From: Alteromonadaceae bacterium
GTDB taxonomy: Bacteria > Pseudomonadota > Gammaproteobacteria > Enterobacterales > Alteromonadaceae
DNA length: 45,320 nucleotides
Assembly: GCA_013373625.1 (NCBI GenBank)
Contig: JABXHM010000056.1
Location: 1 to 45,320, forward strand
Direction: 5' to 3'
Positions 14,890 through 23,992 of the stretch are shown here, one piece after another. The notes under the pieces were generated by a model. The model worked only from the letters and a program-made list of their open reading frames with translations, was not told where the DNA came from and searched no databases. Position 1 is the first letter of the stretch. The number at the start of each line of letters is the position of its first letter. Position numbers and translations under genes: made by a program.

Positions 14890-16299
14890 ATGAGCCTCGC
14901 AGTAACTAACCGTATATTATCCAGCGCTGCAAAGCACATGAAACGGCGTGAGAAGTTCTTAGCATGTGACAATCATACACTTAGCCAATACGACGTAAGT
15001 ACTCTTGTTCAACATTGTAGAAAATTTTCACAGCGAACAATTGAAAGCTTATTGCTCGCCTCACTTTTTACAGGTCGCCACGTAAAAACATTTTGTGCGC
15101 CTAATACTCGTACCCAGATGATAGAAGATACGGAGTATGGATTGCTTCTATCAAACATAGTTTTTCCAGTCTGGCGCAAAGGAAGTGCAGATGACCCGTT
15201 TAAAAGTGAACCTGCTCTTCCTCCTTATGCACTGTTACCAATGCATCAAATCAAATCAATCGAAGTAGTTGCGGGGATGTCTGAAGCTGAGTTAATAATG
15301 CAATCTGAAGACGTACTAAGGGAGATCAATAAAGCTTATGGAACACGATTAACCCCAACACGAATCAAAGGTTACATTCGTGTAAAAGCTCAGGCATGCG
15401 CCCTAACACAAGCAGAGACTAATTGGATTTCAGATACACCATTGCAACAACATGGTGGAAGCTCTTACCTGTCAATGTTCGGCTCGGAACTAATTAAGAA
15501 ACATTACATATACATCAACTTTTTGATGGAAACAGCACAATGTCAGCTATACCAAATTGATAAAATCTTATTTCTCCCATTTGCTCAACGTCGAATAGGC
15601 AGTAACTTCAATGTATCCATTGGAAAAGTGCGAGAATCCTTCTTCGAATTAAGAAAAATATTCGCTAAAGAGCAGAATACAGGCAACCTTGATCGCTGGT
15701 TACTATTCAATAGCTATACGTATTTTACCGTTCTGATTTTAGATATGACTACAGGGCACAGGCCAAAAAGAGCCATGTACGGAGAACTAAGCAACTTTGA
15801 TTTATCTAGAAGAGTGCTCCTTATAAAAGATAAGGACAATCGAGTTGAATCAGCCCGCATCGTTCCACTGACTTCGAAAGCTGTCACTCAATTAAATTAT
15901 TACCTCGCATTTTTAAAGCGATTTTCAAAGCATTTACGGTTTATACATCCCGAAGAATATTTAGTTTTGGAAGAAGCGCTACTTGGTCGATCAAGCCTGT
16001 TCAAGTTGTGGGTAAGAGGAAAACTAAAATCTTTTGCCACAGGATATTTGTCGGAGGTTGATATTCCTCGCATTGACGCAAAGAACAATTGGCACCGACA
16101 CTGGATAAGGTCACGCCTCGCCCTCCATCCTGAACTCAACCCGGCTGCTATTGATGCATTCATGGGGCATGAGAACCTTCTTGATGAATCATTTTCTGCA
16201 TTCAGTTCGCTTGAAACCCTTGAACTACGGATGGTAGCAGATGCCTTATGTATAGAGTTAGAGAAAATCAGTATCTCACCTGTGGAATTGCTATTGTGA
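14890..16299 (+). CDS. Tyrosine recombinase-like protein, probably catalytically degenerate
   Basis: 469 residues counting from ATG 14890; the open frame extends upstream to 14701 but overlaps the previous gene. The C-terminal half has recombinase features: TTGHRPKRAMYGELSNFDL around the first catalytic Arg, RIVPLTSKAV, then WHRHWIRSRLALHP (HxxR box) and AIDAFMGHEN (GH box). Where the nucleophilic Tyr is expected, about 8-12 residues after GH, there is DESFSAFSS with Phe and no Tyr. It may be a structural partner of the third protein, as in multi-recombinase modules. It ends in a GTGA overlap with the next gene. Confidence 0.65.
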   Translation: MSLAVTNRILSSAAKHMKRREKFLACDNHTLSQYDVSTLVQHCRKFSQRTIESLLLASLFTGRHVKTFCAPNTRTQMIEDTEYGLLLSNIVFPVWRKGSADDPFKSEPALPPYALLPMHQIKSIEVVAGMSEAELIMQSEDVLREINKAYGTRLTPTRIKGYIRVKAQACALTQAETNWISDTPLQQHGGSSYLSMFGSELIKKHYIYINFLMETAQCQLYQIDKILFLPFAQRRIGSNFNVSIGKVRESFFELRKIFAKEQNTGNLDRWLLFNSYTYFTVLILDMTTGHRPKRAMYGELSNFDLSRRVLLIKDKDNRVESARIVPLTSKAVTQLNYYLAFLKRFSKHLRFIHPEEYLVLEEALLGRSSLFKLWVRGKLKSFATGYLSEVDIPRIDAKNNWHRHWIRSRLALHPELNPAAIDAFMGHENLLDESFSAFSSLETLELRMVADALCIELEKISISPVELLL

Positions 16300-18992
16300 G
16301 TCTGTCGTCTCGTAATTTATCACAGTGGAACCACGCGTCGTTTTTAAAAACGACGGCTTTTTCAAAGGCATTCGATTATCTAGAAAAAAGAGGTTGCGAG
16401 GCTAACGTCACTAGTAACGAAAAAGTATGTCGATTTGTTTTTTTCGCTATTGCACGAGGAGGATTAGCGATACCCGCTTTGCTTACTCAATTGATAAATC
16501 ATATCGTCGAGAAGACATTAGATATAACGCCTCATCCTTTCGGGCCATTTGTCGAATTTGATCCTCGTACACAGTCTCAAGAAGGTAACGAAGGCTTTAG
16601 GCGTTGGTTTATCGACACAGAAACGCTCGCCACAATTCATGCATTATCAGCCTGCACTAAACTAAAAAGGTTGGATGAAAAGTCATTATTCCGTCTTGTG
16701 AAGCGGCAATTCTCATATATTTTTGAGTTTTCAGAGATCAAAAGCTTCAAGCAGTTATGCAAAGCTGGTGCTCTTTTTACAGGCGAGCATTACAGGATCA
16801 ATCTGCCTGCTTATTTAGTGGACTTTATGTGCAAAAAAACGTCTACAAGTATCAGTAATGGTTGCTGGAATACATTATGGAATGCCTCAAATCGCATTGA
16901 GAAAAGGGCCCAGCCCATCATAGTAGCGGCCGAATTGTCCAGAAACCGCTTGACCGATACACCTACACCTAAGCTCAGCGATAAAAAATTCTTATCTAAG
17001 TTGCGCGATGCAATTAAACACATCGATAGCGCCGGAAGAAAAATTGCAATCAAGCATACACTTTGTGAGCTGGAAGAATTAGGAACTCGAACGAAGTCAT
17101 TGGCGCAGAAGATTCTACTTGCATATATCTTGGAAAGATTAAGAAGTAACACCTTAAGACGCTCATCGAGTAATACTTACCTTTCTCACATTGGAGCGCA
17201 CTGGTTGCAGTGCACCCAATCAGTTGAAATATTGTCGCTCGACGAATGTGAAATGACCGAGCTTTATAAGAAAATTTCTGAACCATTCAAAAAAGATAAT
17301 TCATTTGCTAATAAGATCATCGTTTTAAAGCAATTTTTTACGTTTGGTAGTGAGCGCTTTGGTATCGCACTTCCTGTGTTTGACACAGTGCAAGGAACGC
17401 ATATCAGCAATGTTAGAAATTACGTGATAAGCGAGTCGAACTTTACGCGTTTCATTAACGAATTAAGTGCTTGTAGCCACCATCAAACACACATAGGGCA
17501 GGGGTTGGTACTTACTGCCATTTTAATGGCCCGTTGCGGCCTGAGACCCGGAGAGGTGCTAAAACTCCGGATAAGAGACGTTGAACCCTCTAATGAGCAC
17601 CATATTATTACTAGACAAAACCGCTTTGGCGACAATAAATCCTATTCGGCGCTAAGAAAAATTCCGTTGGCAATTTTACTCACTCCTTCCGAATATGAAT
17701 TATTTGAATCTTACCTGAGAAGACGGCGACTGGACGTCAATGGCAAGCTTTCGCTATTGCTTTTTCCTAGCTGCCCAGACTCTAACCTCCCTTATTCACT
17801 TAGTGATTTTTACAAACAGTTCAGCGAGCGATTAAGCGAAGTTTGTGGTGACAATGTTCACACTTATCATCTTAGGCACAAAGCCGTATCGACATTGCAA
17901 ATTGTATTAATGTCAAAAACGCTTTTACACCTCACGCCTTACGCGCCAGAGCAAATTGAAAAGATAAAGCACTATTTTAACGTTGGCGTTGGTAGAGATA
18001 CGCTTTTTCAAATTATGGCATTCGCGGGCCATAGTTGCCCCTCTACAACGCTTAAAAGCTATTTGCATTTTACTGATGTTATTCTCTACGAGAGCTTGAT
18101 CAAAAACTCAACGGCCAAACATCGTGCATATTGGGAAGGATTGTCAGCACTAAGCAAACACATTATTACTCACCGATGTACCGATAGCACGCCATCTCGG
18201 ACTGAAATTATGCAACTGCTTTTGGAGAGCCTTTGCTCAAAGGGGCAGGTTAAAGCTTCAGCCTATCAAAATGTTGAACAGCCTGCGGATCTTTCTCCCC
18301 CTCGTCGTGCTCCGACATATGTAGAATGCATGCATGCGTTAAAACTCTTTGACAAAGGAAAAACAGTCCAAGAAATATCTCACCAATTAGATTTCAGCAT
18401 GCTTTTGATTGAAAAATGGTTTGAACGTGCAACACAAGCTGCCGAGCTAAAAACCAGCAAAGGTAAATCCCGGCTGTTACCACTATCAGAGACTATTAAT
18501 AAAATGTTAACCCCGGTAGCACCAAGCTCTAACGCAGAGATAGAGCGTGCTGATGAAATAATTAAGAGTGCGCGAATATTGTATTTATCGAAACAACAGG
18601 AGCTAATTTGGTTCATTCGCCAAGTCATAAACAACGCATTAAACAGTCATAGTTACCTAGTTTTTTCTGATGTGAATGAATTCCAGCGTTTTATGCAATT
18701 AGCTTTGGAGATGACATCGCCCAAAGAATGGGAAATTGAACTTTCGTTGCCGAAGGATTTTAGCGGCGTAAAAACATTGTGGCATAAAAATTACCCTGAC
18801 GTTGAACTAACCTTGACGAATAAAAAAGTAAATTCAAATCGATTTCAATCGGGACGAGCGCATTTGTATTTTCTTTACCCTGGTCAACTGAAAACAGAAA
18901 ACATAGGCCATTATTCTCGATACTCCAGTAACGTTATTAAATACGCCTGCCATATATTGGCGATTACAATTCCCGGGGTGTTAGAAGATTAA
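16296..18992 (+). CDS. Large tyrosine recombinase (about 898 aa), active site intact
   Basis: Site-specific recombinase with a long N-terminal region and a central catalytic domain: ARCGLRPGEVLKLRIRDV (Arg I), TYHLRHKAVSTLQ (HxxR), FAGHSCPSTTLKSYLHFTD (GH and the Tyr nucleophile). About 280 residues follow the catalytic domain; within them KLFDKGKTVQEISHQLDFSM looks like a helix-turn-helix. I chose GTG 16296, which overlaps the previous stop as GTGA, over ATG 16248, which would overlap by 52 nt. It is co-transcribed with the two upstream genes from the LexA-box promoter. It may move the island, or be a nested element that has lost its own ends. Confidence 0.75.
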   Translation: MSLSSRNLSQWNHASFLKTTAFSKAFDYLEKRGCEANVTSNEKVCRFVFFAIARGGLAIPALLTQLINHIVEKTLDITPHPFGPFVEFDPRTQSQEGNEGFRRWFIDTETLATIHALSACTKLKRLDEKSLFRLVKRQFSYIFEFSEIKSFKQLCKAGALFTGEHYRINLPAYLVDFMCKKTSTSISNGCWNTLWNASNRIEKRAQPIIVAAELSRNRLTDTPTPKLSDKKFLSKLRDAIKHIDSAGRKIAIKHTLCELEELGTRTKSLAQKILLAYILERLRSNTLRRSSSNTYLSHIGAHWLQCTQSVEILSLDECEMTELYKKISEPFKKDNSFANKIIVLKQFFTFGSERFGIALPVFDTVQGTHISNVRNYVISESNFTRFINELSACSHHQTHIGQGLVLTAILMARCGLRPGEVLKLRIRDVEPSNEHHIITRQNRFGDNKSYSALRKIPLAILLTPSEYELFESYLRRRRLDVNGKLSLLLFPSCPDSNLPYSLSDFYKQFSERLSEVCGDNVHTYHLRHKAVSTLQIVLMSKTLLHLTPYAPEQIEKIKHYFNVGVGRDTLFQIMAFAGHSCPSTTLKSYLHFTDVILYESLIKNSTAKHRAYWEGLSALSKHIITHRCTDSTPSRTEIMQLLLESLCSKGQVKASAYQNVEQPADLSPPRRAPTYVECMHALKLFDKGKTVQEISHQLDFSMLLIEKWFERATQAAELKTSKGKSRLLPLSETINKMLTPVAPSSNAEIERADEIIKSARILYLSKQQELIWFIRQVINNALNSHSYLVFSDVNEFQRFMQLALEMTSPKEWEIELSLPKDFSGVKTLWHKNYPDVELTLTNKKVNSNRFQSGRAHLYFLYPGQLKTENIGHYSRYSSNVIKYACHILAITIPGVLED

Positions 18993-19069
18993 TGATTTCT
19001 CGATGTTTAGCCTATTGAGTTAATGCTATGGGGCCTGTTCTATATGAACCACCGATTGCTATGCATCAA

Positions 19070-19611
19070 CTAAGAGGCAGAGGGTAAACTCTGTTCATAA
19101 GCTTTTACTTTCCCCTTCAATTCTGCATTGTTTAGGATTAGTTTAGCGTTCTGGTCAGCCAAATCTTTGGCTTCAGCTTGCACAGCGCGCAATTCGTCCT
19201 CAAGCTTTTTAATTGACTCATCTGCACAAATTTCAGCTTCTTTAAACAGCCGTAAACTTTGATTTTCTCTGTCAGGTGCTCATCAAGCCTTTTTTCAAAG
19301 ATAGCCTGACAACGGCTATAAGCCTGCACGATAATACCCTCCAATGTTTTTTTCTGACTATTAATCAAATAATCAAAAGCATCGGTTAGTTCAGTGGGCA
19401 GGTCATTAATACTCAGCTGCCCTTCATCTTCTGACAAGTTGCCGTTACGCTTGTACAAATATGCTTCTCAAACCTTCCTAATTCGGGATAATCCGCCCCG
19501 GAATCCTAGTTGCGCCCTGATGGCACCGGGGTTTGGGATCTTACCCTTTTTCTCCAATATAAGAGCCGCATCGATAATTTCTTTTTCTTTAACCTCAGCG
19601 TGACGAGCCAT
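19070..19611 (-). pseudogene. kfrA-like gene broken by a nonsense codon and a frameshift
   Basis: The minus-strand ATG at 19611 opens MARHAEVKEKEIIDAALILE, then NPGAIRAQLGFRGGLSRIRK, the N-terminal DNA-binding domain of KfrA-like plasmid/island proteins. A TGA at 19468-19470 replaces the expected Trp (RKVWEAY). The same frame continues EAYLYKRNGNLSEDEGQLSI and on; near 19260 the reading must shift to another frame to continue a coiled coil (LFKEAEICADESIKKLEDEL) to the stop at 19070. Two independent lesions make it a pseudogene, unless one is a sequencing error. Confidence 0.75.
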
Positions 19612-19633
19612 AACTTTAATTCCTTTAATTAAA

Positions 19634-20518
19634 TTAATTAGTTGAATAAATTGCGTTAAATTTATTGTTCAAAACGCTATCTCTATGATGCTCCTGAAGT
19701 TGTCTCACTAGGAATGTACGCGGCCGCGACGTAGGTTTTGAATCCGAACTATTGCAAGTCAACATTTGGCACAACTGGCTTGCTGCCCACCGGTTCTTTT
19801 GAAACAGTTCTGATAAAGCCGCCTCACATACCTTAAAAGTAAGCGAGTCTTGGTCTTTAGAAATGCCAATGTCCGATAACGTTAGGTCCGAAGTTAAAGT
19901 GCGAGTTGCGCCAATACTATGTAACAACCCGGCGACTACAGCAAAGTCATATTGAATAGTATTTCTCGTTTTTGTCGCTGCAAAGTTGGTTGCTACCTCA
20001 ATCGAGTGATCTAACAAGCCGCCGGCATAGGTGTGATGTGACGTTAGGCTAGCTGGGCACGTAACATATTTCACAGCTACGTCTGGTTGCAGTATGACGC
20101 GGCATACAAAATCTTGTAGTTCATTTGTATGAATTGACTCTACAAGTGCTATTAGGCGATTAAGCGATGTTGAATCCCTACACAGCCAGGAGGGTAATTG
20201 AAGTAAATGGCGGAAGTTCATACTGCCTTGTGTGCAAGCACCTACGTACTTACAGGAAAAATAAGGTCGCTTCCCTGCGTGTTCTAGCCGACCCTCTATG
20301 TGCACCAAGCTATTTGGTTGAATGTCTCCATCAATACAAGTTTGATCACGGCAATACAAAATTTGAGTAGCCGTAGCGTCTGATATTCGAATTTCAACAT
20401 AGGGATTACTCTGGCGGTCTAGCTTGGTAACAAACCCTACAAGAAAATAAATTCCTTTGAAGCGAAGAACAGATTGTTCAGTGTATGACGCTAACGGTTT
20501 ACTTTGTGCTCGTTTCAT
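19634..20518 (-). CDS. OB-fold plus HD-domain protein (YhaM-like), HD motif degenerate
   Basis: 294 residues. The N-terminal 95 residues look like an OB-fold nucleic-acid-binding domain (FVTKLDRQSNPYVEIRISDA). Residues 155-260 are HD-like: TSHHTYAGGLLDHSIEVA (160-177), then AGLLHSIGATR, where the defining Asp is Ser201 and the usual GK is GA. The fold matches YhaM 3'-5' exonuclease-type proteins, but catalysis is doubtful. It overlaps the integrase 3' end by 20 nt; AGGAG lies 9 nt before ATG 20518. Such genes often sit just downstream of island integrases, so a non-catalytic role in element maintenance is possible. Confidence 0.65.
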   Translation of the reverse strand: MKRAQSKPLASYTEQSVLRFKGIYFLVGFVTKLDRQSNPYVEIRISDATATQILYCRDQTCIDGDIQPNSLVHIEGRLEHAGKRPYFSCKYVGACTQGSMNFRHLLQLPSWLCRDSTSLNRLIALVESIHTNELQDFVCRVILQPDVAVKYVTCPASLTSHHTYAGGLLDHSIEVATNFAATKTRNTIQYDFAVVAGLLHSIGATRTLTSDLTLSDIGISKDQDSLTFKVCEAALSELFQKNRWAASQLCQMLTCNSSDSKPTSRPRTFLVRQLQEHHRDSVLNNKFNAIYSTN

Positions 20519-21689
20519 CACTTGGTACTCCTACAACTTTTGAGAACATGGCGTTTGCTGCTGAACCGTCTTTTCTGGTGAGATTTGGAACGTATCGTGA
20601 GTAGACACGAAATAGCATTTCGGTATTAGCGTGCCCCATCTGTTTGGCTATCCACTCTGGCGCTTCGCCGGCTTCAAGCCAAAGCGTGGCAGCTGTATGA
20701 CGAGTTTGGTATGGATTACGCTTTGGAATCTTCAAGTGTTTTAATAGAGGGTACCAAACACGTTTTGTAACAGCGTTATGCTCTAACGGATTACCAGCTT
20801 TATTTACGAATACAAATTGATGTTCCCCAGTTCTTGTTTGCATCACTTGAAAGGCTTGATATACAGGTTCACTCATCTCAATAATGCGCTGACTATGATC
20901 TGTCTTGGTGTAACCCATTTGACCATCCACAATCGTCTCACGAATCAAAATTTGCTTTTTATCAAGGTCGACATACTTCCACTGCAACCCATCAATTTCG
21001 CCTGTTCGCATACCGGTAAAAAAACGAATTAGAAAGTATTCGCGAAAGTCTTCTCGGCAGTTGGCTAAGATGAGGTTAATTTCGTCAAGCGTGAAGGGGT
21101 TAATATCTGACTTTGGTACCTTGAGTGGCTTTATGGTTCCAATCCGGTCTTTTAACCCAAACTGCTCTGCAGCCTCTCTGAGAATAGCCTTCGCAATTTT
21201 CAAATGACGGTTTATGTGTCCTGGCGACAAAGAGGTGCCATCTTGTTTTTTAAGTCCACAAATGTAAGTGCGAAAGGCCAGCAGGTGCTCCTTTGCAATC
21301 TCATTTATTTGAACTCCGCTGAAGTACACATTGAGTCGACCAAAAACAATGTTGTATATCGACGTTGTATAGCTATTACTCCACTGCACTTTTTGATTGT
21401 CGAACCACTTGGTAGCAAAAGATTCGAACGTGGGAATATTAAGAGTATGGCCAGCTATTACTGTCGCAGTCTGATTTAACTTCTGTAACATCCTGCTATT
21501 AGGAAACGTCGCAGCATAATCAAACTGCCCTAGCAGAATTTCAGCTTGTATCTTATCCAATAAAACTTGAGCCCGTTTCCGGTTTGCGGGTGTATCCTTA
21601 AGCTCAGTCTGTTCTCGGCATCGCACATTGCGATAACGAAAATCCAGATAAAGCTTTCCGGTTTCTTTACGAACGTTGACACTAGGCAT
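20499..21689 (-). CDS. Tyrosine integrase with an Arm DNA-binding domain
   Basis: 396 residues. The N-terminal Arm domain (KLYLDFRYRNVRCREQTEL) is of the DUF3596 type, followed by a SAM-like core-binding domain and the catalytic domain: FFTGMRTGEIDGLQW (Arg I), the K-containing beta region near GYTKTDHSQRII, PYQTRHTAATLWLEAG (box II, with Tyr in place of the first His, as is common in this subgroup) and KQMGHANTEMLFRVYSRY (GH and the Tyr nucleophile). It overlaps the upstream excisionase by 8 nt. It is the best candidate for the enzyme that integrated the island into tRNA-Arg, though it lies 9 kb from attL rather than at the very end. Confidence 0.9.
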   Translation of the reverse strand: MPSVNVRKETGKLYLDFRYRNVRCREQTELKDTPANRKRAQVLLDKIQAEILLGQFDYAATFPNSRMLQKLNQTATVIAGHTLNIPTFESFATKWFDNQKVQWSNSYTTSIYNIVFGRLNVYFSGVQINEIAKEHLLAFRTYICGLKKQDGTSLSPGHINRHLKIAKAILREAAEQFGLKDRIGTIKPLKVPKSDINPFTLDEINLILANCREDFREYFLIRFFTGMRTGEIDGLQWKYVDLDKKQILIRETIVDGQMGYTKTDHSQRIIEMSEPVYQAFQVMQTRTGEHQFVFVNKAGNPLEHNAVTKRVWYPLLKHLKIPKRNPYQTRHTAATLWLEAGEAPEWIAKQMGHANTEMLFRVYSRYVPNLTRKDGSAANAMFSKVVGVPSDETSTK

Positions 21690-21915
21690 GAGTGACTTCT
21701 CCGTTACTCATAGGGATAGCCATGGCTTGCTTCGAGAACTTACACATATCCCGTCTTATAGCCTCCCAGTCGTACAAAATCTTCCGTCCGCCAAATGGGC
21801 GAATGTAATGGATGCCTTCAAGAAGAACAGAGTCTTTAAGCTGCTCACGGATTGTGCGGCAGTCGTATTTGATCATTTTGGAAAGTTCAGCGGTTGTTAA
21901 ATATTGTTGTGACAT
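21682..21915 (-). CDS. AlpA/excisionase-like HTH protein
   Basis: 77 residues. YLTTAELSKMIKYDCRTIRE, then a wing with GGRKILYDWEAIRRDM, is a MerR-type winged HTH as in AlpA or Xis proteins that bend DNA for excision and control the integrase. Its 3' end overlaps the integrase start, so it is the first gene of a minus-strand operon (xis-int-HD). The divergent XRE regulator lies 138 bp away, a switch-like arrangement. Confidence 0.8.
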   Translation of the reverse strand: MSQQYLTTAELSKMIKYDCRTIREQLKDSVLLEGIHYIRPFGGRKILYDWEAIRRDMCKFSKQAMAIPMSNGEVTHA

Positions 21916-21972
21916 ACACCATCACCTCTTGTAGACTTAAAAGCTCATGGAGAAATTATTATGACCTCCTAG

Positions 21973-22040
21973 AGAACATTTTTAATTATAAGAGCATAAT
22001 TTCCTTTTGCAAGACTTTTTGCTCTATAGAAGAACATTTT
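21973..22040. promoter_or_regulatory. Divergent control region with repeated AGAACATTTT
   Basis: AGAACATTTT occurs at 21973-21982 and 22031-22040, between the xis-int operon (minus) and the XRE gene (plus). The spacing and the divergent layout suggest operators for the adjacent XRE protein, but no footprint-like dyad is seen in each copy. Confidence 0.4.
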
Positions 22041-22053
22041 GGTGTTAATTGGT

Positions 22054-22257
22054 ATGATTAGGTGTCATTTGTCTCGCTTAATGGGCGAGAAAAAACTAAA
22101 AATTGTAGATGTGGCTCGGGATACAGGTATTAACAGGGGAACAATTACACGGCTATATCAAGAAACAGCGTTAAGAGTAGACTTTGAAGTGCTTGATACA
22201 CTCTGCGATTACTTTGACTGTCCGATAGAAGATATACTCGAAAAGGTACAAGACTAA
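22054..22257 (+). CDS. Small XRE-type HTH regulator
   Basis: 67 residues. GEKKLKIVDVARDTGINRGT, then ITRLYQETALRVDFEVLDTL and CDYFDCPIEDIL, is a compact XRE domain with the typical tail LCxYFxCxxxDIL. ATG 22054 gives the common family start (MIRCHLSRLM); the frame extends upstream to a TTG at 22039. It is divergent from the integrase operon and is the probable element switch. It is the nearest upstream gene to the CARF regulator, but a strong hairpin separates them. Confidence 0.8.
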   Translation: MIRCHLSRLMGEKKLKIVDVARDTGINRGTITRLYQETALRVDFEVLDTLCDYFDCPIEDILEKVQD

Positions 22258-22318
22258 ATAAATGAAGTGACCGATAAGTAGCATCTGGTGTCCGGTTTTT
22301 GATCTGCGCTTAACTAAT

Positions 22319-22349
22319 CTTAAAATAGCGTGAAATCACGCTATTTAAG
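22319..22349 (+). terminator. Long hairpin between the XRE gene and the CARF regulator
   Basis: AAATAGCGTG-AAAT-CACGCTATTT gives a perfect 10-bp stem with a 4-nt loop (22323-22346), extended by a few A-T pairs with one bulged A. It is likely a transcription terminator after the XRE gene, though the T-tract after it (CCTTTTAT) is short. As it is symmetric, it could act on both strands. Confidence 0.65.
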
Positions 22350-22430
22350 CCTTTTATAGCGACTCAGTGTGCTACCAAAACACTATGCCCTTTTCTATCA
22401 ATAACCTCTAAACGCAAGGCTTGCATTTAA

Positions 22431-22459
22431 TTGCTGACAAAGCCCTTTAAGCGTATACA
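22431..22459 (+). promoter_or_regulatory. Sigma70 promoter for the CARF activator
   Basis: TTGCTG (22431-22436), a 17-bp spacer and TATACA (22454-22459). The start point would be near 22466, leaving a leader of about 29 nt that is A/T only and has no clear Shine-Dalgarno. Weak constitutive expression of the activator would fit a sensor held ready. Confidence 0.5.
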
Positions 22460-22494
22460 ATGAGTAGATATTTTATATAAAAGTAAATATTTTT

Positions 22495-23988
22495 ATGGGC
22501 GTTAAGACCATACTATTTTCGTGGGTTGGAAAAGCGGACCTTACCGGCGCTACCAGCAATGGTGGTCCTGGTCCGCTGATGAGCATCATTGAACATAAAC
22601 CATTTGATGAGCTTCATTTAGCCCATAACTACAGCGAAAACGAGGTTGAAGATTTTAATCAGGCTTTGTTATCAAAGTACAAAGGAAAAGTATGTTTTAA
22701 TCCAGTGACTCTGACTAGCCCAATAGAGTTTGCGGAAATTTACACCGCGGCCGACAGCATATTAAAAAAGATAAAAGCATCTTATCCAAAAAGTGACCTT
22801 TTCTTACAAATCACTTCCGGCACACCAGCAATGTCGGCTGTCTCTATTCTTTTAGGAAAAGCAAAATACTCTACAAAGTTCATACAGTCATCAATTGAAC
22901 AAGGTGTGCAGGAGGTCGATTTACCTTTTGATATTGCCGCTGACTTTATACCTGCCCTGGTAAACAAGCGAGATGCAGAGCTTACCGCGCTCTTAAGCAA
23001 AAACGCTCCTGACACGGCTGAGTTCGATAACATAATTACGCAAAACCCCGACATGGAGCGCCTCAAACAAAGAGCAGCCATCATTGCAGCACGTGATGTG
23101 CCTATCCTGATACACGGAGAGACAGGCACCGGCAAGGAACTATTCGCTAAAGCAATTCACAATTCCAGTCGCCGCAAAGACCGCCCTTTGCTAACACTCA
23201 ACTGTGGCGCTATTCCAAAAGACCTTATCGATACAACTCTGTTCGGTCATGTCAAAGGAGCATTTACTGGAGCAACTGAAAAGGCTACTGGCTATTTTGA
23301 AGACGCTGACGGCGGTACCTTGTTTCTTGATGAGCTGGGTGAGTTGCCGTTAGAAAGCCAAGTACGATTACTGCGGGTGCTGCAAGAAGGTACATTCAGC
23401 CCAGTTGGCACAACGGCGAAAAAGTCAGTAAACGTAAGAATTATCGCTGCCACCCACAGAAACCTTATCAATGAGGTAGCGGAGGGTAATTTCCGTGAAG
23501 ATTTATTCTATCGCTTAGCTGTCGGCGTTCTCGATCTTCCTCCGCTTCGCGAACGAGCAGGTGATATACCGATAATCGCAGAATACCTACTTGAACAACA
23601 CAATGAGAAATCAATTTCAGACTTCGAGAATGATAAAAAACTTTCTGCTAGTGCAATAAATTTTATATCTTCTTACCCTTGGCCAGGCAATGTACGTGAA
23701 TTGGATGCAACCTTACTAAGGGCCTCAATTTGGTGCCCGAGCAAAACTATTCAACGGTCAGACATCGAAAGTGTTCTCATTACACAGAGTAGTAAAAGAG
23801 AGGACTTTAAATCGTTAGATGTGGCTAAAGGTATTGATATTAATGACGTTGTGGCTGATGTGTGCATGTTTTATATCAGCAAAGCTCTTAACGTTACTGG
23901 CGGTAACAAGAAGCGTGCTTCAGAGCTACTTGGTTTGAAGAACTATCAAACGTTAAATAATTGGATAGAAAAATATGGCGCAAGTTAA
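22495..23988 (+). CDS. CARF-domain sigma54-dependent transcriptional activator (RtcR-like architecture)
   Basis: 497 residues in three parts. Residues 1-150 form a CARF-like Rossmann sensor; FLQITSGTPAMSAVSILL (103-120) matches the (N/T)xTSGTxxM ligand loop of Csm6/RtcR-type domains. Residues 178-420 form an AAA+ sigma54-interaction domain with Walker A GETGTGKE (208-215), GAFTGA (255-260), the Walker B FLDELGEL and the arginine-rich FYRLAVGVLDLPPLRER. Residues 455-497 form a Fis-type HTH (NVTGGNKKRASELLGLKNYQ). It should bind a cyclic or linear oligonucleotide signal and activate sigma54 promoters; two such promoters head the two downstream operons. The hsdR start lies 32 nt after its stop. 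Unlike RtcR, no rtcA or rtcB gene is nearby. Confidence 0.85.
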   Translation: MGVKTILFSWVGKADLTGATSNGGPGPLMSIIEHKPFDELHLAHNYSENEVEDFNQALLSKYKGKVCFNPVTLTSPIEFAEIYTAADSILKKIKASYPKSDLFLQITSGTPAMSAVSILLGKAKYSTKFIQSSIEQGVQEVDLPFDIAADFIPALVNKRDAELTALLSKNAPDTAEFDNIITQNPDMERLKQRAAIIAARDVPILIHGETGTGKELFAKAIHNSSRRKDRPLLTLNCGAIPKDLIDTTLFGHVKGAFTGATEKATGYFEDADGGTLFLDELGELPLESQVRLLRVLQEGTFSPVGTTAKKSVNVRIIAATHRNLINEVAEGNFREDLFYRLAVGVLDLPPLRERAGDIPIIAEYLLEQHNEKSISDFENDKKLSASAINFISSYPWPGNVRELDATLLRASIWCPSKTIQRSDIESVLITQSSKREDFKSLDVAKGIDINDVVADVCMFYISKALNVTGGNKKRASELLGLKNYQTLNNWIEKYGAS

Positions 23989-23992
23989 AAAC

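Noticed and set aside
23893..23907. GTTAC-N5-GTAAC as an upstream activator site for the hsdR promoter
   Set aside because: The distance (about 86 bp) is right, but it lies in the HTH-coding end of the activator gene and is not shared with the second sigma54 promoter.
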